Assembly (NCBI GenBank): GCA_026770595.1
Contig: MU633879.1
Span: 1-20,685 of the forward strand
Direction: 5' to 3'
Length of the DNA stretch: 20,685 nt
Source of the DNA: Ochromonadaceae sp. CCMP2298
Taxonomy: Eukaryota; Sar; Synurophyceae; Ochromonadales; Ochromonadaceae
In this document: positions 7,893-19,200 of the stretch, in pieces
How the letters are laid out: every line of letters begins with the position of its first letter
Position numbering within the stretch: the first letter of the stretch is position 1
The notes under the pieces: generated by a model
Told to the model about the DNA's origin: nothing
The model's input: the letters and a program-made list of their open reading frames with translations, nothing else
Database searches by the model: none
Position numbers and translations under genes: made by a program

Positions 7893-10780
7893 CTAGTATG
7901 CGTTGGATAAAGGAGAGACATCTAGGTGCCCTCTCACTGCCGCTGAGAGCGAGACACTGTCGTTGGCGGCTAGATAGTCATCGTCTCCGTCTCCGTCTAC
8001 GTCGCTGTAACCGTCTACATCGCTGTCCCCGTCGCTCTGGCTCTCGTCGCCCTCCTGCTCTGCGGCGAGCCTCGTGAACGAAAAGCTGCCCCCCTCGCCC
8101 GCGCCCGCCACTGCCGTATCGACTGAGAAACCGTCGTCGATCAAGGCGGTCGGTCGAGAGATGGCTATTCCTTGAGAGGCATAGGGGTAAGGGAAAGGGG
8201 TGGGAGCGGGGGCAGGAGCGGGAGTAGGGGCGGGGGAGAGCACGCGGCCTCTTCTCTCTGTTGGGATGGTGAATGATCCGCTAGCCTGGGAAACTGGGTC
8301 GAATGTTTTATCAAAGCCGCGAGTATCGACGCCCTCGACCTCGCACTGCTCCACTGTACGAATACGCGACTGCGGCTGGTGGTTCTGCGCCTGCCTGTGC
8401 GCCTGCATGTGCAACTGTGCTTGCAATTGTATCTGCTCCTGCTGCGTCTTACTTTGCGTCCACACATCTGGTTGCGCCCGCCCCTGCCCCTGCGCCACAC
8501 ACCCCTCCCCCCTCGCCCCCGCTCTGCCGGCCTTCATAGTTGCGTAGTTGACCTCGGAACCCGTGTAGAGCGCGTGCGTGTGCGGGGCTCCGAAGTCTGC
8601 TACCCATCCGCCCTTGCTGGACTTCCAACCAGGAGCTGCGTTACTGGCTGCGCCCGCTCCGGCGGTGGAGGCATGGGCATGGGCATGGGCAGAGGAGCTA
8701 GACGGCCCACTTAGACGTCTGCGACCCCCCTCCTCTGGGAGCACATAGTTCCGATACCCATCGCGGGGTAAAGCCGCCCCACTACCGGCCCCGGCCCCGC
8801 TCCTGGCGCCACCCCTGACCCCACCCCGCAGCGCGATCGCCTCCGCGGCGCTGGTGGGTTTAGGGGGCAGACCCAGTAGCTGTGCAGCTGCGCGCTGGGC
8901 AGTGGCTGGGTTCAGGTTGTACTCTGTGCGGGAGTGGTCGGAACCACTGCTACTGCTGGAGGTGTAGGGCCCGCCCTTGTACTGCGCGCGCTCGTCTAGC
9001 CCTGTGCTCTTGCGTTGCGAGGCAGCGGCGGTAGTAGAGGAGGAGGCAGCTGCAGTGGCGGTGCCAGAGGACATTTGCCGCCCCACGTGGCTGCGCAGAA
9101 ATTCCTCTGCAATGGCCAGCGTCCCCATTACCTTCCCCTGTCCCTGTCCCTGGGGACTGTCAGAGAAAATCTGGCTCTGAGACTGCTTCTGTCGCTGGCT
9201 GAGGTACGTCCTCTGCCACTGGTCCTGGTCCTGCCCCTGCGCCTCTCTTATAGCAGGCTCAGTGAAGTATTCCCCGCTATGATCCGGGCTGCTGGCATGG
9301 GCGTCCATTCTGCGCTGGATGTCGGTCCTCAAGACTTGCTCAGTCCCAGCCCTACCGCCCTGTCGGTCTCGCTCCCTGTCTCGCTGCAGTGCGAGGAAGT
9401 TTTTACGATCGAATTCAACTGCCTCAGAAATGCGAGAGCTGCCAGCAGTGGGGGTAGTAGAGGTGCGGGGGCGGCCCTTGTACTGCGCGCGCTCGTCCAG
9501 CCCTGTGCTCTTGCGTACTCCCCAGGAATCAGCAGAAGCGGCGGCGGCGGCGGAGATGGTGGCGGAGGCTGAGGCGTAGGTAGAGGCTTGGGCGCTGGAG
9601 CTCTTGCGTCGAGCCCTCTCAGCAAATGCATAGTCGTCATCGTCATCGTAACCGACGTCCTTGTCCTCTCTCGACCCACCCCTCCCACCGCCATACCCAC
9701 CCTTCTCACCCTGAGGGAGTCCTGTGTCGCTATCACCCCCACCCCCGTCCCCATCCCCGTCACCCCCCACCATCTCCTCGACCCCCCCCACTCCAAACAA
9801 ATCCACCACATCTTCCAGGTCCGCGCCCCTTCTCAAAAGCAGCACCAGCCTATTCACGATGAAGCGCCACTGCTCCCCCAGTACGTACCGCTCCTGGTAC
9901 TGCCCAGCTGGGGGCGCCGGCAAGGGGTCCTTGCGGGGCCGGCCCACCACGTTGGGAGCGGTGGCTGCTCTGCGGGTGGCGCGGCTCATAGCTGCGGCGT
10001 CTGTGCGTAAGAGGATTTTCTTCAGCGCGGGGGAGATGGTCAGGCCCAGACGCTGCGTGTGCGGGTCAGAGTGGCATAGATGTGTGAGGGTGGATACAGA
10101 AGTGTGAGGGTAGACAGTGATAGTGGGTTAGGGTATTCATTGGTTCAGGGTATGTTGTGGGTGATGTGGCTCGTTGGAATATGCAGATGGGAGAGTGTGG
10201 ATGCTTCGATGTGTGCGTGGCTGTGCGTGTGTGTTTGTGTTCGTTTGTGTGTGCTGGACTGTTTGCTTACTTACATCCAGCGCCTCGGGAAGATTGCTCA
10301 TCCTAATGCCCGCCTGGTTGCACCGCATCTCCTGGAAGATCTTCTCCACCAGCCTCTTCCTCGCCGGAGCCCCCATCTCGAGCAATTTGGGCACTCCCGA
10401 GGGTGCGTACAGCACCTCAGGCACGCTGCCTACGTTGTCCGCAAAGGGGTAATGCCGAATCGTGTCGAGGCGCACTTGCCTGTCTCCGCCAATCCGCACC
10501 GAGAAGGGCAGTGGAGACTTGTGCTTCGAGTGCCTTCCGAGCTCTTTGGTGTATTTCCCTGTGGGTTGGTGGGTCAGTGACAAGTGGCGAGAAGCGGGGT
10601 GGGGGGCGCGGAGGACCTACCGCACAGAGCTTGCAGGGTGGGGATATCGACCATACTCTCGTACAAGAGTGTGTAGTGCTTCAACCCGAGCAGTATTAGG
10701 TAGTTGAAGGCTTCGTTCTGCTCGTGGTGGCTGAAGTGGTTCAGCTGCTGCTGAATCACACCCTGCACTTCCCTGTCCAT
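7893..10780 (-). CDS. Unrecognised 867-aa protein with conserved-looking N-terminus and low-complexity rest (three exons)
   Basis: Minus-strand exons are 10780-10621, 10558-10275 and 10052-7893. Introns are 62 and 222 nt with GT..AG ends, and phases 1 and 0 keep one frame throughout. The first 250 residues or so look folded and helical (LNHFSHHEQNEAFNYLILLG, then LVEKIFQEMRCNQAGIRMSN and LGLTISPALKKILLRTD). A GRPRK motif near residue 187 resembles an AT-hook core. A further helical piece (GEQWRFIVNRLVLLLRRG) follows. The remaining 600 residues are Ser/Ala/Gly/Gln-rich, with a duplicated STGLDERAQYKG segment and an acidic C-terminus. I do not recognise the family. Nuclear or DNA binding would rest on the GRPRK motif alone and is weak. 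Completeness of the 5' end is uncertain because the ATG is preceded by an AG acceptor-like site. Confidence 0.7.
8973..9515 (-). repeat. 42-bp direct repeat pair inside the orphan gene
   Basis: Copies at 8973-9014 and 9474-9515 match at 41 of 42 bases; the single difference is a T/C change. Both read in the same frame as RKSTGLDERAQYKG on the minus strand. They are 501 bp apart, so both the DNA and the peptide were duplicated recently or are kept alike by selection or gene conversion. Confidence 0.9.
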
Positions 10781-11288
10781 GGCTGTACTTTCCGGGGCTG
10801 CCTCGGGGTGCAGGAATGCTGGGGGAGGACGCGCTACACCGAGACACAGTTACTGGCAAGGACCTCCGCAGAGAGAACGGGGTAGAATGTGGAGAACCAT
10901 TGTAAGGAAGCGCTTGTTTGCTTGTTGTGTTGGGGGTGTTGTTTGCGTGAATGCCAACTGCCGTAATTACCACAAATTGGTCGTCGTTATTTTAAATTAG
11001 TATGAGATTGACGCCAATTAATTGCGAAAACAAAAACGAAATGAATTTTGAAGACTTTTTTGGGGAGGATTTTTTTCGTGGGTTTTTGGAAGACTTTTCC
11101 GGCAACCGTCTGCTGGCAAGAAGAGCCTGCCAGTGCCTCTGGATCAGGGCATTAAGTTAGTTCCTGTTGCTGCGCGCAAGAGGGCCTGCAGTGAGCATCC
11201 TCAGAGTGAACCGCTACATTGGAGAAGCTTGAGGAAGAGTGGAGGTCGACCGGCGATATTGAACGAAGCACCCCTTTCGGCCGATTGC
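10781..11288. promoter_or_regulatory. Divergent intergenic region between orphan gene and plastid protein gene
   Basis: The two flanking genes are transcribed away from each other, so this 508-bp gap should hold both promoters. The part at about 10970-11100 is AT-rich and includes a CCAAT word at 11014-11018 and T-runs with two gaagactttt-like words. I see no confident TATA box or ORF of merit. Confidence 0.45.
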
Positions 11289-11693
11289 ATGTTGCACCTT
11301 TTCCTCTTCGTGCTCTGCACCATGGGCTTGACGGCGGCCTACAATCCCTTTCCCAGCGTGAAGAGGAACTTCGTGCACAAGAGCCTCCTGGGTATCGGCG
11401 CCGCCGCACTGCTGGCCTTCCCGCCGGCCTTTGCTCCCTCAGAGGCCTTTGCCGCAGACGCCCAAGTGCGCGTATTCAAATCCGGGAAGAACCCCGACCA
11501 ACCCACGGACTCCAAGGTGGGCACGCGGAAGGAGACTAAGTTTCTGCGCAATATGTCTGACTGCAAGTCGAAGTGCCAGCTGCCGGGGGGTCTGGCGAAG
11601 ACCGACTGTGTGCAGGACTGCCAAGACCAGTGCTGTGAGTCATATGAGCAGTGCTCCTTCAAGATCAAGATCAACTCGGGCAACTCGATATAG
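11289..11693 (+). CDS. Small Cys-rich protein with secondary-plastid, probably lumenal, targeting
   Basis: A single exon encodes 134 aa. The ATG at 11289 gives MLHLFLFVLCTMGLTAA, a good ER signal peptide; the frame is open further up but without an ATG. A short basic stretch follows (YNPFPSVKRNFVHK). Next comes a second hydrophobic segment ending FAPSEAFA, which looks like a lumenal signal-peptidase site before ADAQVRV. That three-part leader is typical of thylakoid-lumen proteins in algae with secondary red plastids. KRNF before the second segment could act as a Tat-like KR motif. The mature part, about 80 aa, has seven cysteines spaced C-x3-C-x10-C-x3-C-x3-CC-x5-C, suggesting disulphides or metal binding. 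I do not recognise the family. Location is inferred from the leader, and no function can be given. Confidence 0.75.
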   Translation: MLHLFLFVLCTMGLTAAYNPFPSVKRNFVHKSLLGIGAAALLAFPPAFAPSEAFAADAQVRVFKSGKNPDQPTDSKVGTRKETKFLRNMSDCKSKCQLPGGLAKTDCVQDCQDQCCESYEQCSFKIKINSGNSI

Positions 11694-12063
11694 TGTGTCT
11701 AAGTTAGTGTGTGAGCAATGTAGTGTAATGTAGGAGTGTAGATAGCGGTTTGGGGGAAGTTGGGCAAGAGCTGTCGCTGTGCGGGTGAGAAAGAGGAAGA
11801 GCTGTGCGGTCGAGCACATGCATACTACCCAGCATCTGCCCTGGCCCAGACGCCAGGTGAGTGGGCACCACACAGTTGTATTTTCGTACCAGTACAGAAG
11901 TCTCAGGTGTCTGATGTCATGTTTCGAGTCCTCTTTCTTTAAACAATGAACCCATACGAACCACACCTGCTTTGCCTATTTCGCCCAAATACAGACACCG
12001 CCGCTCTCTACTTTCTGTAGGGTATAGGGCCTATGCTGACTACTGCCACCACTGCCTAGGGCG
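11694..12063. other. Tail-to-tail intergenic region after the Cys-rich gene
   Basis: This 370-bp gap lies between the stop codons of two convergent genes. It contains TGTAA about 30 bases past the plus-strand stop, a possible poly(A) signal if this lineage uses that word. I see no gene, hairpin or repeat. Confidence 0.5.
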
Positions 12064-15000
12064 CTACGCCATGACCTGCCCCTCCTTCAGCGAATCGATT
12101 ATGCTCCTCAGCGTGGCCAGCTCCTCCTCCCTGCCCAAGGAGACCAGCAAATCCGCACACCTCTCAGCAGCCTCCTGCTTCGTACCCAAATCCGCCCCGT
12201 CGTCCGCGATGATGCTCTGATACTCCTCTACCGCCCTGACTGCCTGGTTCTGTCCAGCCAACACGTCGGCCAGCAAACGGCGCGTGCGGGCGTTCGACGT
12301 GTACTTAGACCCGGCCTGCGAGGCTAGAGCAGCCTCCCCCCTTAGTGCGCGGCGGATGAGGTCCTCAGCGGTCTGTAGCTTGTCCACGGACATGAATGAG
12401 GTAGCCAGTTCCCTCAAAAGTTGTGTGTCGGTCAGGCCTAAGCGTAGTGATTGCTCTAGTGAGCGCTCAGCCTCCAATACGCGATGGGGGCCAGACAGAC
12501 ACACGAGGGACAGGTACGCCCACACATCTGCGTTGCGATTGTCCAGCAGGTTTGCCTCCACCAGCGCCTCCTCTGCATCTCCCAATTCGTCCAGGCGCAG
12601 ATAACACACCCCCAGGAGCATGAACAGACCCGCTGAGGAGTACACAGCGCACCCGTAGAGCAGCACCGTGCGCGCCTGGTTGAAGCGCCCCCCCAGCAGC
12701 AAAAGCCTTCCCGCCTGCAGAAACACCTCCAGTGCCACAATTTTGGTCGATTTCACCACCTCAAAATCGAGCTTGTGGCTGCAACCCACCACCTGTAGTA
12801 AGGCATCCACGACTGCGGGCAGATCGGCACCGCTCACCTGCAGCGCCAGGGCTATGGTGCTCCAAGCAAACACCTGGTCAGCCGCGTCCTCTGCCACCAG
12901 TTGAGCCTCCCTACCCAGCTGCACAGCCTGATCCACACGCTCGCCCGCAGCCCCAGCACTCTCTGCGTACAGCGCACCCACGCTCTGCAGCCTTTTCAGC
13001 AGGTACTTTATGTGCGGCATGGTGGCGGCCGGCTTGCCCCGCGCTGTGGCCTTCGCCGTCACCGCAGCCTCGCTAGACACTGCCAGCTTCACGCACGCCT
13101 GCCCCAGCCTTACAAGTCCGTGCTGGAACAGATGCAGGCCCGTCTGTGCTAATGTGAGCACGATCGTGCGGCGCGGGCTGCCGTGCGTCGACACGTTGGG
13201 CAGAAAGCCTCCCTCCGCGAAGGAGCGGTTGGATAAAAGAAGCGCCTTTCTCGCACGAAGGGGGAAGCCCTGTGAGTGGAAGAGTGCTGCCATTACTGAG
13301 TAGACCTTGGGGTTTACGGGGGTCAGTGCGTCACTCTCGTACCCGTCGAACTCGCCAAAGCTCTGCATGTCCAGGTCGCACCCGCTTTGCATAAGCTGCG
13401 TTTGGAGCACCTTGAGTAGCACCACCTCTGCCTGCTCGGCTTGCTCTAGCTCCACCAGCAGCCCAGCGTACAGCAGCCCCACATCCCAAACAGGCTTCGC
13501 CGTGTACGCAGAAGCTAGCGCCTCCCTCGCCTTATCTAGCAGCAACAGCGTCTTTTCGACGTACGCTGCGGCCACATCTGCCGCCACCGCGCCCGCCCCA
13601 GCGAGCACGTAAGCAGCCTGCTCGAGCAGAAACCGCCCATAAGATGCGTAGGCGGTGTGCACTGTGTCGATGTCGGAGCCCAGGGAGGGCGTGTGACTGA
13701 TGAGCTGGATGCGCTCTAGATGCAGTGCGTCTGCGATGCCGTATGCGCGGTTGGCAGCTGCGTCTCCCGCCTGGTTGAGAAGCCTTGTTGAGATCTGCAA
13801 CTTCGTCTCCTCCTCGTCGTTGATGTAGGCGCTCTTCTCGAGCTCCTGGGCCTCTCGACCGATAAGCGTGTCGCTGAACATACTGTTTAGCACGAGGCTG
13901 CACTGCTTGAGTAGGAACACATACAGGTCTGAGAGAACGGCCTCCACAGATGCAGCTGTGATCTCCCCCCCCACGTCGTGCTTCTCCTCATCATCCCTAT
14001 TCAGGTCTACTGTCCCCATCGCCTGACTTTTTACCAACGCCCTACCCCTATTCCCGTACCTCTCTCGAATCAGAATCTGCACCTTGGGCTTCAGATTGGT
14101 CTTCAGATCGTGAAAGATGCCGTTGTGCGTTAGGTAGTCCAGGAACTCAGCCTTGCGCTCGATCTGCGTCTGCGGGTGCGCCGCCCGCGGGGAGGTCTCT
14201 CTCGACGCGCCGGTGGTGGGGTAGAAGGGGGCCTGCACGGGCTCAGGGTAGAGGGACAAATACTCTTGTCCGATTTTCTCGATAGTGGATGCTATCTCGG
14301 CTCTAAGCTCTTGCATTATGTCCCGATTGGGGTCACCTGAGGAGACAACTGTGGCGCTAAGCAGGCCCGGGGGGATGTCGCTCGCCCCCTTGAGAATCGG
14401 CTTGCTCATCGCGGTGAGTGCCTCCAGCGCTGGTGTGGGCAGCAGCGCCGAGCTGAGCACCACTGCCGCGCTAAATTTAGAGCCCTCAAAACCCACCCCC
14501 AGGTTGGCCTCCAGCAGGGACAGAGTGATGCCTGTGCTGGTGAGGGGGGCGATGCTGATCTGCGCACTGCCCTGCATCTCTCCTGCCTCTATCTCAGCAC
14601 CCCCCGCGACGGGGATTTTTTTAACGCTCAGATTCAAGTAAGCCTGCGCCCGGCTCTGCATCAGCAGCATTGTGAATCGCCTGGCTACCGATCTGTGCAT
14701 GAATACGACCGAAGAGCTTCCCCAGGAGATCGCCCACAAATCGCCCCTTGCGCGGATGTCCTCCTCTACTGGCACCCTTGCAGCCTTCTCGGCATCCCAG
14801 CTGATCGTGCCCACAGACAGGGCCAGACTGGGGATCATGCTGTGAATGGGCGGCTCGGCCTCATCTGTCTCTGTCTCGCCCTCCATGGTCTCTGTGGCGG
14901 GCTCTCCCTTGGTCCCCCCAAGGGACAGCTGGAAGGTAGCTAGGCTTGACTGCGCAGCCACCAACTTGGGGACGTTCTCCAAGTACTTGGCTCGTAAATC

Positions 15001-15824
15001 CTCGGCAGTGGCAGCCACCTTGGCCTTGGGATCTGTCACATCAGGACAGGAGAGGGCCCAGGTGGCGGGGAGTGAGTCGAGCGTGGCGCCCTCCCACTGC
15101 AGCACCTTTGCACCCAGAGCATACTCCGCCAGGTCGTTGTCTGCTGCCACCTTCATCGCCAGCACGCTGCTGCCCACCACGCTGGGGTGCATCGTAGAGC
15201 GAGCGTCGAAAGGCTTGCTTGCGAGCAAATCGGCGGCGGGCTGGAAAAAGCTGAGCGAGCCGTTGGGGGCCGTGAGCAATGCGTGCAGAGGCAGGCAGAG
15301 CAGTAGCAGCGCCTCCTCTGCAGGCTTGGCATCCACCGGAGGCTGACCTTTAACAGGTTTCGCCACCTCGACTCCCTCGTTGATCGACATCACGCTCACC
15401 TGCAGTGTCGCATTGGCCAGTCCGTTCATCACCTCATCGTTGAGGTCGATGAAGGTGGAGCGGATGAACACGTTGTTGAAGCCGTTGATGTAGTTGAACA
15501 CCGCAGGAGCCTCAGCTTCCTCTCCCTCCACCTCTGCAGGCGCCTCGTCTTCCTGTAATAGTGGTGTGAATACAGTAGTGCTGAAATTCGCATCCCCACT
15601 GGAGACCCACTGGAACACGTCGAAGCCACCCACGATAGACAAGTCGATGCGCAGCTTCAGTGCCTCCGATTTGACGTTGAGTGCCAGACGCAGCTCGTCG
15701 AGCTGAGGGATGAAGGGGAATAGGGAGTAGGGTGGTAAAGAAAATGAATCCGATGGCGAAGAAGGGATGGCATACTCCGAGCAAGACGAGATCGTACCTC
15801 GACGGACAAGTAACCGGCTTCCAT
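12064..15824 (-). CDS. CFAP70: CFAP70 homologue, axonemal TPR protein (two exons)
   Basis: Exons are 15824-15798 (ATG, nine codons, MEAGYLSVE) and 15702-12064, giving 1221 aa. The 95-nt intron starts gtacga and ends ccctcag and is phase 0. Without it the same strand stays open, but the upstream reading looks unlike protein. CFAP70 binds the axoneme at the base of outer dynein arms and affects ciliary beating; the animal protein is about 1120 aa. The N-terminal half is beta-rich (LDELRLALNVKSEALKLRID onward). Near residues 530-565 is the family block around FLDYLTHNGIFHDLKTNLKP then KVQILIRERYG. The C-terminal half carries TPR-type helices, for example around LFMLLGVCYLRLDELGDAEE (about 1045) and in the last 90 residues. 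It implies that this organism builds motile flagella at some stage. I recognised it from sequence; no database search was possible. Confidence 0.85.
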
Positions 15825-16247
15825 GTTTATCTCTCCCGCGAATCACGACTTCTTCGCCGCGCGACCACCCTCTTGATAGCACAAAGCTGCCTCTGGGAAG
15901 GCTTCGTTCTGCGGCAGAGCTCACCTCTTGCATCATCACCTTCAGACATCCTGGACATCAGGAAGGAGCACGGCAAGCACACATCCAAATTGAAATGAAA
16001 CGGCTTTTGTCTACAACGGCGGATTTGGCGAATGGGAAAGGGTTAAAAAATTGAGATCTTCTCCCTGCTGGGATTTGATCACATGCTGTTTAGTGTAAGA
16101 TTTAGGACACTCTGGCACTCTCCTTCATTTTCCTTCCTCCCAGGAAGGCGGAGTAGCCTTCTGTGAAGCTGCTTTGCCCCTGAAGGCCCGTCGCTAGGAG
16201 CCAGCCAGGAAAGCTTCGGGCGAGCCAGGCTTTGAGGGGCCGAGGGG
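15825..16247. promoter_or_regulatory. Divergent intergenic region between CFAP70 and the LRR/PH gene
   Basis: This 423-bp gap separates head-to-head genes and should hold both promoters and 5' UTRs. A gtaaga...cctcccag stretch (16095-16143) could be a very short 5'-UTR intron, but at 49 nt it is shorter than every other intron here. I see no TATA box that I trust. Confidence 0.45.
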
Positions 16248-19200
16248 ATGGCGGCGATGTTGCAGAAGAAATGCCACGGCATGCTGCAGACGCTGACGAA
16301 CATGCTAGATCTGGAGGGCGCTTTCGTGGTCAGAGCAGATCTAGCTGGACGGATCAGCAAGGTGTGGGCAGAGCTAGTGGCTGCATCGCAGGACCCCGCC
16401 CTCAACACTGGCGACTTTGAGAGGATGTTCAAGGAGGCAGAGGCCAAGATCCGGCAGATAAAGACAGTGCAGGTGTTCTCCCTGCAAGTACCCGAACTGA
16501 GATTTTTCAGTGTTGATATCTACGCGGGTGTAGAGACGATCTCTCTGGATAGTTGTCCGCCCTCCACTGTCAGTGGGCTATTCAACCTTCGCGCGACACT
16601 GCAGACCTTGAAGATCGTCAACTCAGGCATCACAGACCTCTCCAAGTCTCTAGCCCCGTTTACGCGAAAGGATCTGCACAAACTCAGTCCGATGATATTT
16701 CCCGACTCTGTGTCATCAATTCCGCCTAAGTATTTATGGAGCAATCTGCTGCACCTGCAGCTCTCCAACTGCGGCCTCGCCAATCTCGACGAGTCTCTGC
16801 ACTTCTTCCCCTGCGTGCAGCACCTCGACCTCAGCCACAACACCATCTCGCACATAATCCACCTGCAAGACTGCATCGCCCTACGCATCCTTGACCTCTC
16901 CCACAACCGCATCCGCGTACTCTCCAATCTAGAGCGCGTTTTGGGCAGCGTCACGCACCTCAGCCTCGCACACAATGAAATCGAGTCACTCGACGGGATC
17001 GACAAGATATACTCCCTGGAGAAGCTGGACGCAGCAAACAATCTCATAAATGACTTCGCAGAGGTGAGGAATCTATGCAGGCTGCCCAATCTGGAGGGCG
17101 TACGTCTACGGGGCAATCCCGTATCAGAGGGGAAGCACTACCGACTAAAGGTATTCTCAGAGTTTATCCACACCATGCACAATAAAGAGTACCCCTCATT
17201 GGATGGGAAGAACATGTCTCGCAAGGAAAAGGTCTTCTTCAAGAGAGTTATGTTCACCACTACGACCAACACGGAGGCGGCGTACTCGCACGATGCGTAT
17301 CCTGATTTCTGCACGTTCGAGGGGATGGAGTTTGATGAGGATGGAGAATATAATGACAACGAGGAGTGCAGCGTGCTCTCTGACGAGTCCTCCATGCAAG
17401 CTTCACAAGCGCCTTACTCCTCAAGCCCCACGCCGGCGCAGTCGACGACTAACCCCAGCGGTCTGCAAGGCACCTTCGCACCCGTCACCAAGCCACGCAC
17501 GAGCAGCTCCAGCAGTCGAGAGCCAGACCCCCGCGACCGTCGCAGCCTCGATTTCGACCGCGATTCTCCCATACGCCGCACGCTCTCCACCGCGCACGGC
17601 CGCACGACCTCCACCGCCTCCACCTCCCCTCTCTCCTTCTACGCCCGTATCGCTAGCGGTGGCAACGGCAGAGCCAGCATGTCTGCCCCGTCCAGCAGGG
17701 GATTCCCAAGAAAGCGTAGGGGGGCAGAGGCGCGTGTTAAACACCTGGTGAGTATCGGTGTCAGCGGCCGGGAGGAGGTGTATCCTGACTTATTAGAGAT
17801 AGCTCAGGCCCTGGAGGATGTGCGCACTGCGAAGGCAGAGGAGGCAAGTCGGAGGGGGCAGAGGGAGAGGGAGCAGGGGCTGAGGGAGAAGAGGGAGCAG
17901 GGGCAGAGGGAGCACAGGCACAGGGAGCAGCAGAGGGAGCAGAGGGAGGAGAAGGTGCGCTACACTGCTCTGGAGTCTACTCGTGAGTCGTCTGAGGGGC
18001 GGGAGTCTGACCTGGTCGGATCCCCTCCCCATGGTACCGTAGGCATGGCAGGCATGGGATTCAGTGCGACGGGCAGTCGCGGTAAGGGTACAGAGGGTGG
18101 TGCGGGTGGCGAGGAGAGGCGGTCTGATTGGGACCAGGGGAACCAGCAGTCTTTGAGCACCTCCTCTAACCCCCCCAGCTCCATGGACGACCTGATTAGG
18201 CGCGTGCACATAGAGGCCTCGCCCTTACCTGCCTTACCAGCTATCACGGCAGGCGCCCCTGCGGACTCTGCGGTCACCAACTTTCCGCCAAGGCTTGTAG
18301 AGCGCCGCGACTCAGGGAGCAGCGAAGAAACAGGAGATAACTCGACCCTGTCTGGGGCTGGGACCCCCCCCCGCGAGACCAATGGTGCAGGAGCAGGGGC
18401 TGGGAATGCGGGACCCGGTGCAGTCAAAAACCTGGCCGCGCAGTACGGCTTGGCCACTAATACCGGCCCTGGAGATCTGGGTGTTATAAGCATGTCCACG
18501 GGCATGGGCGAGTCCAAAGCGCCCAAGCGGATAGTGCTTATGACCCCAGGGCAGTATCAGAGAAAGGAGGAGGAGGTGGGGGGCGTAATATCAGATAGCA
18601 GCACCAGTTTGATAGACCGCCGGGCAGATGGTGGGGATAGAAATATCAGAGGCAGCTTTACTTCCCGCAACTCTGAGCTCAGCGCTAGGGGATCGGAGGT
18701 ACAGGGGGCTGAGCTGGGCCTCACCTCTTTCTACGTGGGCGATCCTGACTACCGCAATCTATCAGTAGTGGAAAATATGGATCTCTATCTGAGGGAACAG
18801 GTTTTCAACATAAAAAGACCCTCGGGCCGCAACCTGTACATGAAGGACGGGTCGGAGAGTGGCTACACCAAGTGCGCCAATCGGTACGTGCTATCTCACT
18901 CCCCCTATATCTCCATCTCTCTCCCTATCTCCCTATCTCCCTATCTCTCTATATCTCTATATCCTATCCCCTCTATTTCGCTTCCACCATTAACACACAC
19001 TGCACAGATTTACAACCACTAACACACACACACACACATCAACAACAACTAACACGCTCTCCAGGTACGAGAAGTACCTCGCTGTATTCTGCGAGAAGGT
19101 CATCGACATCTCCACCAATACGGCTTTAGACTTCCTAAGCGAGGAGGAAAAGGGGGCCAAGGGTACGGACAAGGAAAAGGGTAAGGACAAGGGTAAAGGG

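Noticed and set aside
9015-9572. 185-codon plus-strand ORF over the orphan gene
   Set aside because: The translation is low complexity, and the minus-strand frame is longer and joins spliced upstream exons in phase.
16083-16207. Possible short uORF with a 49-nt intron (16095-16143) upstream of the LRR gene
   Set aside because: The intron would be shorter than all others in the window (62-222 nt) and there is no supporting conservation visible.
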